A stretch of DNA of 37,860 bases from Methylophilaceae bacterium (GTDB lineage Bacteria > Pseudomonadota > Gammaproteobacteria > Burkholderiales > Methylophilaceae). How positions within the stretch are numbered: position 1 is the stretch's first letter; each line of letters begins with the position of its first letter. The stretch lies in the NCBI GenBank assembly GCA_009926205.1, contig RFPI01000011.1:1-37860 (forward strand), in the 5' to 3' direction. The notes below the pieces were generated by a model that made no database searches, was not told the origin of the DNA, and saw nothing but the letters and a program-made list of their open reading frames with translations. A program made the translations under genes and the position numbers. Below, in pieces: positions 8,396 to 19,357 of this stretch.

Positions 8396-10393
8396 CTAAG
8401 TTTGCTTTTGCAAGGGAATATCATACTGCTGCTTTTGATAGAGCTGACTAGGCAATAATGAGTGCGCTAAGGCAACTTTGGATAAATTTTGATATTCCTG
8501 CGTTGCTTTGTCTACGATTGATAGGGATTTACTGATAGGAGAGTACTTGCCATACACATCCGATTTTCCAGATTGTAAAATGACAACCTGGTCTCCTTGC
8601 ATCCAAGCATAGTTTTGATTGAATTGCATCATGGCTCGACCTGATTGACTATCCAATAAGTCTTGCTCACTCAATTGACTAATATCCTGACCTATCATTG
8701 GATGTTCACTCTCAATCCCCATCAGTGAAAGTAATGTGACAGGTAAGTCTATCTGACTGCATATCCGTTTGATGGTCTTGGCCTGGATGTCTGCACCTAA
8801 AATAAGAGCTGGTATATGGAAATTTTTGATCGGAACTAAGTGTTCACCGCGGACCCTGATATCGTGGTCTGCCACAATTAAGAATAGGGTGTCTTGCCAA
8901 TAATCGCTCTGTTGCGCCTGATGAATAAACTGCCCTAAAGCAAAGTCTGCATATTTCACTGCATTATTTTCAGTCGCCTTTTTCTCATCATATAAGCTGA
9001 TGCGCCCATCTGGAAATTCAAATGGAGCATGATTAGATGAACTAAAAATCAGGCTAAAAAACGGCTTAGATTGTTGATGTAATTGCAGATGACGTTGATG
9101 TGCCTTATTAAATAAATCCTCGTCACTGACTCCCCAGCTGCCAGTTAAAATTGGGTTTTCATAGTCTTTTTGGTCTATTACAGACTGAAATCCATTGCCA
9201 CGAAAGAAGCCGTTCATATTGTCAAAATGGGATTCGCCACCATAGATAAATTCGGTGTGATAACCCTGATTGCCTAACAACTTGGCAATGGTAAAAAAGT
9301 CACGCTGAGATTTTGATAACTTGACGACACTTTGCGAAGGGGTGGGAGGAAAGCCGCTCACCACAGCCTCGATGCCTCTTACTGAACGTGTGCCAGTGGC
9401 ATACATTTGCTCAAACCACCAACCTTGATGTTTCAGCTTTTCTAATTCCGGGGTCACAGGAATGCCACCGAGGGATTCAACAAAAGTTGCCCCCAAGCTC
9501 TCTTCTAACACAATGACTAGATTTAAAGGTTTGTTGCGCTTGGAGGAGGCTTTTGCAAAGTGCAATGTTGGGTATTTAGGATGGGATGAAAATGTTAAAT
9601 GATGCTGTTGAGCTACAATTTTTAGCACTTCGTCTGCGGCAAGCTTGCCATAAATATCGCTGGATTTATGCTCATGTTTAAAACTGTAAATCGCATGGAT
9701 GACTGACCAAGCAGAGTTAAGAATAAGACTATTCACCATGGCATCTTTGGTCATGGCAAACATAGCGGGATTAGCAGGTCTATGTCCCAATGAGGAACGT
9801 ATCATGGCGGCATTCAGGACAAACATCAAGGGCCAAAGGAGTAATGTCGTCAACGTACTCCAGCCGCGATCAAGGCTTAAGATGGGTTGCATGGTAAGGC
9901 TAAGTATCCAAGCACTGATGATGGTCAGACCTATGGCAAAAAATACATGCCACCTGAAGCCCCGCCAAAGCATAGAAAATACCTCTTTTGGATATTTTAG
10001 ATATTCAACAAATAAGCGATTGGGGCGAACATCATATTCACTGATAAATCCCGGCGTAGCGACTTCAAGGAATATACTGAATAGCGTGCAGGCGATTATC
10101 CAGACATAGGTGATGGCGAGCCAAGTATTCCAGGTAAGGTCGAAGGCGGCTAGTGGAAATAAGAGCAGTGGAATCAGCCAATAAAGACCGATTTGTATGC
10201 TATCTACACGAAAGCCTTGAAGTAGGACCGTTGCAAGCTCCCCAGTGTTTTTTACACGCTTATATTGCCAAGCGATCAAAGCCAACCTTGAAACAGAAAA
10301 TACTGCGAAGCACACTAAGCCTAATATTAAAAGAGGCAGAATCTCGCTGGATTGGAGTATCCAGATGCAGATGAAATCAAATGGGTTGGGCAA
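8396..10393 (-). CDS. LtaS-like membrane sulfatase-fold phosphotransferase (LTA synthase family)
   Basis: This 665-residue protein has about five N-terminal membrane segments (roughly 17-40, 66-85, 90-110, 146-166, 180-198) and then an extracytoplasmic alkaline-phosphatase/sulfatase-fold domain. The LtaS/OpgB-type motifs are present: IVLEES (metal Glu298), TGTRSVRGIEA (333-343, Thr335 the likely nucleophile), SSNHAPFEFPDG (His455) and VADHDIRVRGEH (Asp509, His510). Family members transfer phosphoglycerol or phosphoethanolamine from phospholipids onto glycans or lipid carriers. Gram-negatives lack lipoteichoic acid, so the acceptor here is probably an envelope glycan, which is inference. It starts 2 bases after the queF stop and is followed by the kinase fusion 10 bases on, so the three look like one operon. 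Confidence 0.87.
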   Translation of the reverse strand: MPNPFDFICIWILQSSEILPLLILGLVCFAVFSVSRLALIAWQYKRVKNTGELATVLLQGFRVDSIQIGLYWLIPLLLFPLAAFDLTWNTWLAITYVWIIACTLFSIFLEVATPGFISEYDVRPNRLFVEYLKYPKEVFSMLWRGFRWHVFFAIGLTIISAWILSLTMQPILSLDRGWSTLTTLLLWPLMFVLNAAMIRSSLGHRPANPAMFAMTKDAMVNSLILNSAWSVIHAIYSFKHEHKSSDIYGKLAADEVLKIVAQQHHLTFSSHPKYPTLHFAKASSKRNKPLNLVIVLEESLGATFVESLGGIPVTPELEKLKHQGWWFEQMYATGTRSVRGIEAVVSGFPPTPSQSVVKLSKSQRDFFTIAKLLGNQGYHTEFIYGGESHFDNMNGFFRGNGFQSVIDQKDYENPILTGSWGVSDEDLFNKAHQRHLQLHQQSKPFFSLIFSSSNHAPFEFPDGRISLYDEKKATENNAVKYADFALGQFIHQAQQSDYWQDTLFLIVADHDIRVRGEHLVPIKNFHIPALILGADIQAKTIKRICSQIDLPVTLLSLMGIESEHPMIGQDISQLSEQDLLDSQSGRAMMQFNQNYAWMQGDQVVILQSGKSDVYGKYSPISKSLSIVDKATQEYQNLSKVALAHSLLPSQLYQKQQYDIPLQKQT

Positions 10394-10395
10394 AC

Positions 10396-10851
10396 TTAGC
10401 CTCTAATATTCGATTGTGAGCTAAATTTGGTTAAATCAACCAATGGTGCAGGTTGCCAACCGGCCTTTCTGTGCTCTGCAACAACATTTGTAAAGACGCC
10501 ACCTCGCACATAGAACTTTGCTGTTAAGCGCATAAAACGTGGCTGAGTCGCTTGCACCAAATCATCTAAAATACGATTTGTGACTGCTTCGTGAAAGCAA
10601 CCCTCGTCCCTGAATGACCATGTATACAATTTAAGACTTTTTAATTCGACACATAATTGGTCTGGAATATAGTCTAAATAAAGCACTGCAAAATCTGGTT
10701 GACCAGTCTTTGGGCATAAGCAGGTGAACTCTGGAATTTCCATATGAATATGAAAATCTCTTTGCGGACAAGGGTTAGGAAATGTTTCCAAGGTTTTGCT
10801 TGGCTGTGCGGTAGGTTTAGCACCTAAAGAATCTGGGTTTATCATGCTCAT
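10396..10851 (-). CDS. queF: NADPH-dependent preQ0 reductase, unimodular type
   Basis: This 151-residue protein reduces 7-cyano-7-deazaguanine (preQ0) to preQ1 in queuosine synthesis. The family signature [13 protein letters not shown] contains the catalytic Cys46, which forms the thioimide, and Asp53. The NADPH/substrate region [20 protein letters not shown] follows (E69 to E88, with the conserved FHE at 86-88). The size matches the type I enzyme of B. subtilis rather than the ~280-residue E. coli type. It is the first gene of a tight minus-strand group with two envelope genes, and is divergent from smc. The link to those genes is positional only. Confidence 0.95.
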   Translation of the reverse strand: MSMINPDSLGAKPTAQPSKTLETFPNPCPQRDFHIHMEIPEFTCLCPKTGQPDFAVLYLDYIPDQLCVELKSLKLYTWSFRDEGCFHEAVTNRILDDLVQATQPRFMRLTAKFYVRGGVFTNVVAEHRKAGWQPAPLVDLTKFSSQSNIRG

Positions 10852-10876
10852 TTTCGTAAAATATGTTGGACACCAT

Positions 10877-10884
10877 ATTATAAT
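10877..10884. promoter_or_regulatory. Possible shared -10 element between queF and smc
   Basis: The 95-base divergent spacer contains ATTATAAT, an 8-base palindrome that supplies a perfect TATAAT on each strand (10879-10884 plus, 10877-10882 minus). No good -35 hexamer lies 16-18 bases from either one. An alternative for smc is TTGGAC-N16-TAATGT (10866-10893). Either reading is weak. Confidence 0.3.
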
Positions 10885-10946
10885 GCGTAATGTTGATGAA
10901 TCGATAAACGCAACACAAAAACCATTACCTTTGGATACATTAAAAA

Positions 10947-13900
10947 TTGCGTCTGACCCACCTAAAACTCGCCGGATTTAAATCCTTTGTTGACCCCACA
11001 ACCTTGCATATTCATGGGCAAAGAGTGGGGGTTGTTGGTCCGAATGGATGTGGTAAATCTAATGTAATGGAATCTGTACGCTGGGTATTGGGTGAATCTA
11101 GTGCCAAGGAAATGCGTGGCGATTCCATGGATGCTGTAATCTTTAACGGTTCCGCGAATCGCAAAGCAATTGGTCGCGCCAGTGTCGAATTGGTGTTTGA
11201 TAATAGCTTAGGGAGTGTTGGAGGTCCTTGGGCGCAGTATGCCGAAATCTCTGTTAAACGAGTGATTGAGCGAGATAAGGGCTCAACCTACTACATCAAC
11301 AATACCACCGTCAGGCGTCGTGACGTTTCCGATTTATTTCTTGGTACAGGTTTAGGGCGTAATTCATATGCCATTATTGGACAAAACACCATCTCCAGAA
11401 TAGTAGAAGCTAAACCCGAGGAATTGCGCGTATTTCTAGAAGAAGCGGCGGGTATCTCAAAATACAAGGAAAGAAGAAGAGAAACTGAGTTGCGATTGCG
11501 TGATACACGAGAGAATTTGCGCAGGGTGGAAGATATACGTCAAGAAATCGACAATCAAATTACTCGCTTACAAGCTCAAGCTGTTGTCACCCAACAATAC
11601 CACACTCTGCAAGAGTCTCTAAAAATGGCGCAAGGGCGCTTGTGGTGGATAAATAAACGAGACGCTGGGGTGCAATGGGAAAAATCACAACGGCAGGTCG
11701 AGAAAGTAGCTAACGACTTAGAGGCGCAAACATCCATTTTGCGCAAGACGGAAACCGAGCTAGAAACGCTCAGACAACAACACTTTGAGCAAAGTGAGTC
11801 GGTGCAACAGGCGCAAGCAGCGTATTACGAGAGCAACGCGCTATTGGCGAATTTAGAGACTCAAATCAAACATAATCAAGAAGCTAAAGAGCGCTTGATT
11901 GCCCAACAACAACAAGCAGAGCAGCAGGTACAACGGTTGCAATCTCTGTTAGAGGAATTGAATCAAGATTTACAACAAGCACAACAGAATAGCTTGCTCG
12001 CCTCAGATGAGTTAGGCATTGCAGAAAAACAAGTTGAACAACAACAAACTAAATTGCCAGAACTAAAATCTGCATTAGAGCAATGTCAGAAAGCTTACCA
12101 ACAAGCGCAGCAGCAAAGACAAGAGGCAGAGTCTGCCTTACAACTTGAACAACTCAGCCTCAGTCATTTAATTAGCCAAGATAATCAGATTCAGCTTCGT
12201 CAGGAGCAGTTGCAACAAGATCTCAGTCAAATCTCCTTGCCAGACCCGGCCTCAATCGAGGCTTTACAGCAGCAACAAATAGCTTATGCGCAAGAGGTTG
12301 ATCGCTTAACTCAACAAATAGTGGTGCTAAAACAGCAGGAAGCTTCTTTGCAAGAGGATATCCGCGAAGCCCGAATTGTACTGACAGAGCATGATAAACA
12401 ACTGATGCAACATCTTGCTCAAATTGGTTCACTAGAAAATATACTGAAGCAATTGGGTAGCGCACAACAGATGTCCTCCTGGCTAAGCTCAAAAAAATTA
12501 GATGACAAGCCTCGAGTTTGGCAGGCTTTAGAGATTACACCCGGGTGGGAGCTGGCTGTTGAGGCAGCCTTATCGCGGCATCTTAATGCTGTGACAGCAA
12601 AACAAATGGATGCAAGCTTACTTACTGAACGTCCACCGTCAAGCTTGAGTTATCTGCAATATGACATTCGTCCGGCAGCGCAAAAAAGTCACCCATATTT
12701 AAAACCTTTATTAGATAAAGTGAAGGTGCTTAAGCCTGAATTACAAGGACTAATCTCTGAGTTGCTAAGTGATATGTATATATCTGAAGATAACCTTAAA
12801 TTTCTAGATATACGCGATCAACTTGAGCCACACCAGTTGCTTATCAATCAACAAGGCGATGTATTAGCTCGATATGGCGTCATACTCAACGCGGCGGCTG
12901 GTGATAATCAAGGTGTTTTAGAACGTCAAGCAGAACTGAAAGCATTAAAAGCAAAATCACCAGATTTGGAAGCGCATGCTAAACGCCAACAAGCCAAGTT
13001 AGAACAACTTGAACAAAAGCTTATGCAACTGGGCCAACAATTGCAGCAATCTAATCAATCGTTGAATCAAGTCGTGCAAAGTAAGCATGCATTGGACATC
13101 GAATTACAAAAGCTTGTACAAACGCAACAGCATGTCCAGCAAAGAGAAGCCTCTATATATACGGAATTAACTCAATTGTCAGAGAAGCTAAGTTCTCACG
13201 CACAAGAGATAAAACAAAAGCAACAAACAATAGCGCAACTTGAAAGACATATTCCAACCTTAGTGCAACTGGCGGAAAGCGCTGCGCAAACATGGCAAGA
13301 GTCGCAAAAAGCATATCAAGAATTTACCCAAATACTCTTGCAGGAAGAAAAACATTTACAAGAAAAGCAGTTTAATAAAAAAATTAATACAAATAAAATC
13401 AGTGATATAGAGAATAGAATTAAACAAGGCGATGAGGAAAAAGCTCGTCTACTTAGACAGCTAGATGAAATTGTAACGATGTTAAATGCGGCCAAAATGG
13501 AAGGATTGCAACAAAGCCTCCAGACAGCTGTTATCGATAAGCAGGAAAAAGAAAAAAAGCTGGTCGAGGTGAGAGACGCTATGGCCCAATTTGAGCAGAC
13601 TTTGCAAGATCGTGAGCGCTTCCGTATCCAAATTGAACAGCTTATTCATCCTATGCGCGACAAGTTAGAGCAAGCGCGCTTGCTAGAACAAGAAATGCGG
13701 CTCAATTTTGAGCGCTGTCAAAACCGTCTAAGTGAATTAGATATCGAAGAGTCTTTGTTGTTACAAGAAATGCCAAGCAATGCTAGGGCGCAACAATGGG
13801 AAGAGCGGACACAACAAATCCAACTGCAAATTGATGCTTTAGGTGCGGTTAATTTGGCTGCTATACAGGAGCTTGAGAGTGAGGTTCAGCGTAAACAGTA

Positions 13901-14471
13901 TCTTGACAGTCAAGCCTCGGATTTAGAGCAAGCAATTTCTACTTTGGAAGACGCCATTGTTAAAATCGATCGCGAAACTCGCTCACGGCTTCAATCCACC
14001 TATGATGAAACCAATCGTCACTTTGGAGACTTATTTAAAGATCTCTTCGGCGGAGGTCAAGCAAAGCTTGAGCTATTGGGCGCTGAAATTCTCGATAGTG
14101 GGGTACAAGTATTTGCTCAGCCACCAGGCAAGAAAAACTCCACCATCCATTTGCTTTCTGGCGGAGAAAAAGCACTGACCGCTCTGGCTTTGGTATTTGC
14201 TCTGTTCAAACTCAACCCAGCACCATTTTGCTTGATGGACGAAGTAGACGCACCTCTTGATGATAGCAATACCGTTCGATTTTGCGAGATGGTCAAAAAA
14301 ATGTCTGAGCGTACGCAATTTTTATTCGTGAGTCATAATAAAATTACGATGGAAATGGCGCAGCAGTTGATTGGTGTCACGATGCAAGAGTCTGGAGTTT
14401 CACGAGTTGTTGAGGTGGATATGGACGCAGCTATGAAGATGCAAGAGCCAGTATTAGCTGAGCTTAACTAG
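10947..14471 (+). CDS. smc: Chromosome segregation ATPase SMC
   Basis: This is a full-length SMC protein of 1174 residues, which compacts and separates sister chromosomes together with ScpA/ScpB. Walker [10 protein letters not shown] is at 31-39. Coiled coils rich in Gln and Glu run over about 170-505 and 665-1000, flanking a hinge (about 512-660, with [14 protein letters not shown]). The signature LSGGEKAL begins near 1070 and Walker B is [12 protein letters not shown] with D1098/E1099. The start is TTG: the in-frame codon two places upstream is TAA, and the conserved [15 protein letters not shown] follows directly, so no other start fits. It leads a plus-strand run with zipA (24-base gap), ligA and a TPR gene. 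A weak GGA about 12 bases upstream is the only ribosome-site candidate. Confidence 0.97.
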   Translation: MRLTHLKLAGFKSFVDPTTLHIHGQRVGVVGPNGCGKSNVMESVRWVLGESSAKEMRGDSMDAVIFNGSANRKAIGRASVELVFDNSLGSVGGPWAQYAEISVKRVIERDKGSTYYINNTTVRRRDVSDLFLGTGLGRNSYAIIGQNTISRIVEAKPEELRVFLEEAAGISKYKERRRETELRLRDTRENLRRVEDIRQEIDNQITRLQAQAVVTQQYHTLQESLKMAQGRLWWINKRDAGVQWEKSQRQVEKVANDLEAQTSILRKTETELETLRQQHFEQSESVQQAQAAYYESNALLANLETQIKHNQEAKERLIAQQQQAEQQVQRLQSLLEELNQDLQQAQQNSLLASDELGIAEKQVEQQQTKLPELKSALEQCQKAYQQAQQQRQEAESALQLEQLSLSHLISQDNQIQLRQEQLQQDLSQISLPDPASIEALQQQQIAYAQEVDRLTQQIVVLKQQEASLQEDIREARIVLTEHDKQLMQHLAQIGSLENILKQLGSAQQMSSWLSSKKLDDKPRVWQALEITPGWELAVEAALSRHLNAVTAKQMDASLLTERPPSSLSYLQYDIRPAAQKSHPYLKPLLDKVKVLKPELQGLISELLSDMYISEDNLKFLDIRDQLEPHQLLINQQGDVLARYGVILNAAAGDNQGVLERQAELKALKAKSPDLEAHAKRQQAKLEQLEQKLMQLGQQLQQSNQSLNQVVQSKHALDIELQKLVQTQQHVQQREASIYTELTQLSEKLSSHAQEIKQKQQTIAQLERHIPTLVQLAESAAQTWQESQKAYQEFTQILLQEEKHLQEKQFNKKINTNKISDIENRIKQGDEEKARLLRQLDEIVTMLNAAKMEGLQQSLQTAVIDKQEKEKKLVEVRDAMAQFEQTLQDRERFRIQIEQLIHPMRDKLEQARLLEQEMRLNFERCQNRLSELDIEESLLLQEMPSNARAQQWEERTQQIQLQIDALGAVNLAAIQELESEVQRKQYLDSQASDLEQAISTLEDAIVKIDRETRSRLQSTYDETNRHFGDLFKDLFGGGQAKLELLGAEILDSGVQVFAQPPGKKNSTIHLLSGGEKALTALALVFALFKLNPAPFCLMDEVDAPLDDSNTVRFCEMVKKMSERTQFLFVSHNKITMEMAQQLIGVTMQESGVSRVVEVDMDAAMKMQEPVLAELN

Positions 14472-14495
14472 GAATATGAGAAAAAGGGTGGCTGA

Positions 14496-15767
14496 ATGTT
14501 TAATGATATGACCATTTCACTGCTGATTATCGGAGCACTGATTATCGGTTTTACTCTCGCCTATAATCGATGGCAAGCAAGACGCTTACACAAGCATAAT
14601 GAAGCGCAGGCAGTTGAAAATCGCGACCTAGAGAATCAGCCAGAGTTTGATGCCATTGATGATACAGATGTAGATATATCTAACGAGAGGACCTTGTCAG
14701 AGACTGATATTGCTATTCAAGACAGTTCATTTTTTGATGAAGATGAAGTTGAGTTTTCTGCTGAGGCATCATTTGATCAAGCGAGCTCTGATGATCATCT
14801 CATCACATTCGAATCAAGCACAGAGTCAAATAACAAAGTAGCAGATGATGTCTTAGAAAACATCAATCAGCCTTTGCAAAGTATGGATGAGCCGCAACCT
14901 GTTACATCAATCTCATCAAAATCAAGCCATGATTTGCCTGTCGAGGTCAGTGAAGATATTGACACCATTGTGCAATTTGAATTGACATCTGACGACGGCA
15001 AGAAAATGAATCTACAAAGCGTGATAGAGCAGTTATTTCCGCCAGCAGGATTGCAATCCCTTTTACAAATTTACGCACAAAATACGGCTGGTGAATGGCA
15101 ACATAGCTCACTCATTAAAGCGGATATTTCCTATCAGCGTATGTTGCTAGGATTGCAATTGGTAAGTCGTGACGGTGCTATATCAGAACAAGATGTTCAA
15201 CAATTTAGCCAGTTAGTTGAGTATTTGCAAAATCAATTATCCAGCTCTCCAAAATGGATTTCGAATTCTAATGTCTTGGAAAAAGCTAGAGAGCTTGATC
15301 AGTTCTGTATTCTGGTTGATAAGACAGTAAGATTGCACCTATTACATGGCGTCTCAGGACGGTTTACCGGAACAAAGTTTCGCGGCTTAGCAGAGGCAAA
15401 TCATTTACAAATTCAAGATGGGAAATATGTTTTTCTAAGCGAAAACAATCAAATACTTTTTAGCTTGGAAAATATAGAGAGAAATCCATTTAACCAAGAT
15501 ATGCTCAGGACAGTAGTTCTTAAAGGAGTTACATTCCAATTAGATATCCCTCGTACGGCTGATTGTGCAGAGGTGTTTGATGTCATGCTCGATATAGCAA
15601 AGAAAATGGAAACGGCTCTTGGTGGAGTATTAGTAGACGAACAACAGCGAGAATTATCTGAGCTACATTTAGAAAAAATTAATCAACAAATCAAGCTGAT
15701 TCAAGATCAAATGAATGCCCGAGGAATTCCCTCTGGTTGCGATACTGCTTTAAGGTTATTTAGATAG
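14496..15767 (+). CDS. zipA: Cell division protein ZipA
   Basis: ZipA tethers FtsZ filaments to the inner membrane at the division site. The 423-residue protein has an N-terminal membrane anchor (about 5-23, ISLLIIGALIIGFTLAY) and then a basic patch, WQARRLHKH. A long acidic, Ser-rich linker (to ~145) leads to a C-terminal globular domain whose FsZ-binding part (about 290-423) includes FTGTKFRGLAEANHLQI and VTFQLDIPRTAD. Position between smc and ligA is the usual proteobacterial arrangement and supports the call, since the sequence is more divergent than its neighbours. The AGGGTGG ribosome site fits the ATG at 14496. The ligA start lies 6 bases after the stop. Confidence 0.88.
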   Translation: MFNDMTISLLIIGALIIGFTLAYNRWQARRLHKHNEAQAVENRDLENQPEFDAIDDTDVDISNERTLSETDIAIQDSSFFDEDEVEFSAEASFDQASSDDHLITFESSTESNNKVADDVLENINQPLQSMDEPQPVTSISSKSSHDLPVEVSEDIDTIVQFELTSDDGKKMNLQSVIEQLFPPAGLQSLLQIYAQNTAGEWQHSSLIKADISYQRMLLGLQLVSRDGAISEQDVQQFSQLVEYLQNQLSSSPKWISNSNVLEKARELDQFCILVDKTVRLHLLHGVSGRFTGTKFRGLAEANHLQIQDGKYVFLSENNQILFSLENIERNPFNQDMLRTVVLKGVTFQLDIPRTADCAEVFDVMLDIAKKMETALGGVLVDEQQRELSELHLEKINQQIKLIQDQMNARGIPSGCDTALRLFR

Positions 15768-17849
<2,082 letters not shown>

Positions 17850-17852
17850 AAG

Positions 17853-18761
17853 ATGAATCAATGGGCTAAGGTATTACTCGCAAGCGCAATCGTTAGTGTT
17901 TCAGTGGGTGTCAATGCAGATACTGTTAAAGATAACATTTTTAATTGTAATCAAGAGATTAAAAAAGGTAATTTAGAAAAAGCTTTAGATATTTCTCAAT
18001 TGCTTATCAAGCAAAATCCCAAATTAGCAGATGGATGGGCCTGCCAAGGGAAGGCGTTATTTTCGCAATCAGAGTATGACAAAGCTGTCCCAGCATTTAA
18101 CCAAGCCATAGATCTGCAAAGCGTTGAAACTGAACGTATGGTCCTGTTGGGACAACTGGGTAATACCTTTTTGCAACAAAATAAACCGCAACAAGCATTA
18201 GAGCAATACGAACTTGCCTATGCATTAGCAAAGAAAAACAATGTTTCTGCCTATCAGCGCGTTGTTTTAAACCTGATGGGGGATGCTAATACACAGTTGT
18301 CTAAATATGATGTGGCCAAGTCGCATTATGATACGGCTTTCACATTGGCTCAGAATGATACTGAGCGTATGGATGTATTGGGTCGAATCGCAAATATGTA
18401 TGCCGATAGTAATGATTTTAATAAGGCCATTGAATACCAAATTAAGAAATTATTATCAGCTGAACGATATGGTTCAGCCGATGAGAAGGCTGATATTCAA
18501 TTGCAGTTAGGTATTTTTTACACCCAAGCAAAAAATTATGCACAAGCCTACAAAACGCTTAATCTATTATTAAGCTCAGCAAAACAATTCCAAAGCGATT
18601 ATTGGCAAGCGCTTAGTCATATCTATCTGGCTAAACTTGATAAGTTAAAGCCTGATTTAGCCAGTGCAGATTCTCATATTCAGATAGCGGAGCAGTTAAA
18701 TCAGAATCTGCGAGACGAGGCGATTGGCCAGGAGATTACTAGCTTGAAACAGGCGAAGTAG
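17853..18761 (+). CDS. Periplasmic TPR protein of unknown function
   Basis: This 302-residue protein begins with a signal peptide (about 1-22, VSVGVNA before cleavage) and consists almost wholly of tetratricopeptide repeats. Examples are LGNTFLQQNKPQQALEQYE, LMGDANTQLSKYDVAKSHYD and RIANMYADSNDFNKAIEYQ. I recognise no catalytic domain. It is probably a protein-protein scaffold in the periplasm. Its start 3 bases after the ligA stop puts it in the smc-zipA-ligA transcript. Its Lys/Gln-rich composition is like that of the neighbours. Exact function cannot be read from sequence. Confidence 0.8.
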   Translation: MNQWAKVLLASAIVSVSVGVNADTVKDNIFNCNQEIKKGNLEKALDISQLLIKQNPKLADGWACQGKALFSQSEYDKAVPAFNQAIDLQSVETERMVLLGQLGNTFLQQNKPQQALEQYELAYALAKKNNVSAYQRVVLNLMGDANTQLSKYDVAKSHYDTAFTLAQNDTERMDVLGRIANMYADSNDFNKAIEYQIKKLLSAERYGSADEKADIQLQLGIFYTQAKNYAQAYKTLNLLLSSAKQFQSDYWQALSHIYLAKLDKLKPDLASADSHIQIAEQLNQNLRDEAIGQEITSLKQAK

Positions 18762-18770
18762 CTTATTTTA

Positions 18771-18795
18771 TTAAGGCCCTTGTCTAGGGCCTTAA
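18771..18795 (+). terminator. Hairpin at the end of the smc-zipA-ligA-TPR run
   Basis: TTAAGGCCCT (18771-18780), a TGTCT loop, and AGGGCCTTAA (18786-18795) form a perfect 10-bp stem 9 bases after the TPR gene stop. The following sequence is AT-rich but has no clean U-run, so termination efficiency is uncertain. Confidence 0.55.
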
Positions 18796-18853
18796 ATCTA
18801 AATATGTTATTTTACATAATATACATTATGCGCAATAAAGGGTTATGCAAGAA

Positions 18854-18880
18854 TGAAAAAAAGCCCACTTTCGTGGGCTT
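18854..18880 (-). terminator. Intrinsic terminator of the small secreted-protein gene
   Basis: On the minus strand AAGCCCAC, loop GAAA, GTGGGCTT forms an 8-bp stem (18861-18880) followed by a run of seven T (complement of 18856-18862). It lies 19 bases past the stop of the gene at 18900-19262 and points the right way. Confidence 0.85.
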
Positions 18881-18899
18881 GGTTGATTCTATGGTCGCA

Positions 18900-19262
18900 C
18901 TACTTGTTATTGAAAAAAGCAATATTTGAGCAGCGATCATTCACAAAAGTGAGTTCAGTAAATTTATAAGACTTATTTGGCGCGTAGTTCACTAAGCCAT
19001 TGTAGTACCACATTTCAACATTGACTGGTTTGCTGGACTCTTTGCCTCTTCCTGCAATCATACTGTTGGCATTGGTTGGTTTTACTGATTGTTCTTTTTT
19101 AACTGGTGCGCCTAGTCTTTCTAGTACAACTTTTTTGGATTTGCCACTAAAAGCCGTTAAAAATTGATCTTCGGTGTAAGACTTTGGACCTGCAAACGCA
19201 GAAAAACTAAAAATAGCGCCCAAAATAAGTACAACGGACTGACGATTGAAAAATGACTTCAT
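18900..19262 (-). CDS. Small secreted protein, hypothetical (possibly BamE/SmpA-like fold)
   Basis: This 120-residue protein starts at the ATG at 19262, chosen because AAGGGG lies just upstream and a clear signal peptide follows (MKSFFNRQ, hydrophobic core, cleavage after AFA near residue 24). Longer upstream reading to 19331 would add a hydrophobic leader without a ribosome site. The mature part begins SYTEDQFLTAF, then KKVVLERLGAPVKK, reminiscent of the helix-turn of BamE/SmpA-type outer-membrane assembly proteins. The end, VEMWYYNGLVNY...FTELTFVNDRC, looks like the paired strands of that fold. There is no lipobox Cys, so it is not a standard BamE lipoprotein. It has its own terminator and a possible promoter, so is probably monocistronic. 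Confidence 0.7.
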   Translation of the reverse strand: MKSFFNRQSVVLILGAIFSFSAFAGPKSYTEDQFLTAFSGKSKKVVLERLGAPVKKEQSVKPTNANSMIAGRGKESSKPVNVEMWYYNGLVNYAPNKSYKFTELTFVNDRCSNIAFFNNK

Positions 19263-19302
19263 ATAACCCCTTAAAATCCAGAAAAAAATAAATATTAGGC
19301 AA

Positions 19303-19331
19303 ACTGTATTGGTTGAGCGAAAAAACGTCAA
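19303..19331 (-). promoter_or_regulatory. Possible promoter of the small secreted-protein gene
   Basis: On the minus strand TTGACG (19326-19331) and TACAGT (19303-19308) are 17 bases apart, about 40 bases upstream of the chosen ATG. The -35 is good and the -10 mediocre. It lies in the 95-base gap after tatD. Confidence 0.35.
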
Positions 19332-19357
19332 AAACAGCGTAAAAACGGCATTCTAAA

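Noticed and set aside
9699-10109. 136-codon plus-strand frame
   Set aside because: It lies fully antisense to the membrane region of the LtaS-like gene, with composition typical of a shadow frame.
8396-10393. Calling the gene a lipoteichoic acid synthase or an arylsulfatase
   Set aside because: Lipoteichoic acid is not expected in an organism with full lipid A genes, and the TGTRS motif favours phosphotransfer over sulfate ester hydrolysis.
10796-10981. 61-codon plus-strand frame running into smc
   Set aside because: Antisense to queF and out of frame with smc, whose TTG start is better supported.
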